Source: Dryococelus australis (Eukaryota > Arthropoda > Insecta > Phasmatodea > Phasmatidae). Taken from it: a stretch of 64,000 bases of DNA. Position numbers and translations under genes: made by a program. Positions 53,441-56,400 of the stretch are shown here, one piece after another (positions within the stretch are counted from its first letter, which is position 1; every line of letters starts with the position of its first letter). The stretch covers positions 278,520,016 through 278,584,015 of the forward strand of contig CM056993.1 of NCBI GenBank assembly GCA_029891345.1. The letters are read 5' to 3'. A model generated the notes under the pieces. The model was given only the letters and a program-made list of their open reading frames with translations, was not told the DNA's origin and made no database searches.

Positions 53441-56400
53441 TACACACGTGTGGGTGCGTGTTACAAATTTTTGATAAGCTATTCGTACAAATTTAATTGA
53501 GTAATCATTTAAATTCTTAACACAAGGTTTTCAATTTCTTAAAATGTTTTATTTACACACTCATAATTTCAACCAAGCAATCTTCTAAACGTCATAATGT
53601 GGTAGAGGGTCTGGCGACAGCGCACGCTATCTGTACTGCTGTCTAAGTACCTACTGTACTGCAATATGCAGTGAATTTAGCCTCATATTTTTTATCATGA
53701 AAACCACTCTCTCATAGCTTAAAGCATTAGCCTGTCTGACTGTCTGTGGTATGAAAAGCATTTTCAGTTCCTAATGGAAAAGATGTAATGATGCTTTGTT
53801 TAAGCATGGTTATGACGTTCTTAAATTAATGCTTCATGGATTATGTTTCTCGGCACGTATACTGTACCTGTATGTTTTATTTCTTACTTACAACTGCGTT
53901 AAATACAAAAAAGGGCTACAAAACACTTTAATACAAGCGGTGTTATAAGTAAAAATATCTGCCTGGGTGCCAACATATGAATTTACATTATTTTTCATTT
54001 AGTTATTAAAATTAATAGTGCCAACATTAATAAGGAAGCTTGTTAACACGACATGACTACTGATAGCTAAGTCTAAAAATTGCACACATTTATGAAAGAT
54101 AATGCAAACTGTAATGCACATTGCAGTGTACAGCATTGAAAGTATTAGTTGACCTCACATTTTAAGAGAAAATCTTATAATACTGCACAGAAAACATAAT
54201 TGAGTACTGTTAGTTCTACTCTTTCAATCAATGTGAATTTTCATTAAGATAGCCATAGCCAATATAAGTACATAAAGCATAGTTACCATAATTTATTGCC
54301 ATAATATTTATTTAAATTATTCTTTCGTAATTTTTAGTGCAAGCAACCGAAAATTTATACATTCATAATTCACTGATACATTTGCATTTTCAAGTTCTGT
54401 TGATAAAATATGATAATATATAAACATACTAGCTGTTACCCACGGCTCTATTCGCATGCAAAATTCAAACCTTAATTGTAATGACCAAGTGCTCTATCTC
54501 AATTGTTCTTCTTTTTTACTCAAATATTCTGGATTAGCACATACGGAACTTTCATGCTGGAATAAAAAACAGACCACCAACCAGCACATACTCAAATGGT
54601 TGGTGGCATATTTTATATATTCCCTACGAAACTTTTCTTTTCTCCAGGATGAAAAGTACCATATGTGCTAATACAGAATATAATCTACCCCTGTGCCAAA
54701 TCTCCTCCGAATCCGTTGATCCGTTATGATGTGACTGAGTAACAAAAAACAAACATACAAACTTTCGCATTTATAATAATATTAAGATAATTGGAGTGTT
54801 TACTATTTATATCTTCACATTCCTGAAAGAATTATGTAATATTCTGACACCTTCTTACTGCACTCTTAAATTAACCAGCATGCCTCATTGCGAGCAGAGT
54901 ACTAAGACACAAAATTTCTTGCTGACGGAGCAGGAAGCAAGCAAAGTACTAAGCCATTAGGGTGTCCTTAGCCAGGGTAGTAACTGCGTCAGGGAGAAGG
55001 GGGGGGGGGGGGGGGGGGCGCTAATGGATGTCCGCTAAGATCCAAGAAAAATGTGACGAAGAGGAGCAGGCATGAGCAGGTAGAAATACCATCGTACAAA
55101 TACCTTTCAGGAATAAGGGTAGGTGAGGTACTATTGCCTCTGTTAATGTCACACACTTGAATACTTGAAACATGATGTCAGTTAAATATTACTGTCTACT
55201 TGCAGGGTAATAGAATGTGAAGAAATGAGAGACGAATCCTTACAGATAAAAGAAAAGTATTTGGTTAAACTGATCAAAATGGTGCTCTGAGTTTTTAAAA
55301 ATTATCTTAATCAAAAGATGAGATTTATTACCACTTGCCCCCTTGCCGGACACTTGGGGAGGGCAATGCTCCCCTACTCCCCTGGTGAAGATGCCCATGC
55401 CATTAACTACTATTGGCTGTACACTTAGATAGGGATCTGTTTAGAGTTCACGACGATCGGAAAGTGTACTTAAGTGTCGACCAGGCTTTTATGCCTTCTG
55501 GGAAAAGGCATGGCTCACAGAGGAAGGAGCAAAAGACGGTCTATACCGCTGCCAAGCGAATGTGCATATCAAACCCTTCTGCACTTAGCAGACAAACCGA
55601 ACAGGACAGAGCTCAGACCGCCCATCAACTGGAGAGGCCTTTCTCTCCAGTGTTCACGTTCGTATACCTGCACATTTTTGCCTAGCCAATGACTACCACC
55701 CAGTAGTACGTACTCTACTCGAGGGCACAGAGGTTAGGTATGGGACGGGCAACCCCTGGTTATGGAGCAGAGAAGCAGCGGAGTGGAACAGATGGTACTG
55801 TATTGGTCAGCATAGTACCAGTGCACACCACCCTTCTTCAAGAGTCGCTAACTCTAGCCAGCCAGCAACAGCTCCTACTACAGTGACCTAAGAAGCCCCT
55901 GTTAAGACAGGTACAGCAAAGCAAGCAAGCTTCCCAACCAGACCTGTGGTCATTCCAACAGAGGTTAACTTTATACCCAGTCATCAACTGACACATCCCA
56001 TATGAGTAGCAAGCTAGAAACCTAATTCAAAAGCATAACTGCAGTCCTAAACGGAGTACGCCTGACCTAGCACACATAAAACCACATTGACTGTGTCTGT
56101 AGTTCTATAGGGCAACACGCGTCACTCTGTTTTGCTAATACCTTGAGTGTCACTGTGTTGTTCCTACGTAAACACGCCCGCCAGAGTGAAGACGGTAGAC
56201 CACGTGCTATTCAACACCAGGACACCCAGATATTAGATGGCCATCTGAGTTCTGCCTTTCAGTAGAATTTGGTGCAGCCTATATCACTAGCAACTACTCC
56301 ACCAGGTGTATCGAACATCAGATTGTTCCATACTCCGTCACTGCTCTTTATGTGGCCGGAACAGAGCTGGAACTAACTCTGATTGGTCCATCCTCTGTGG

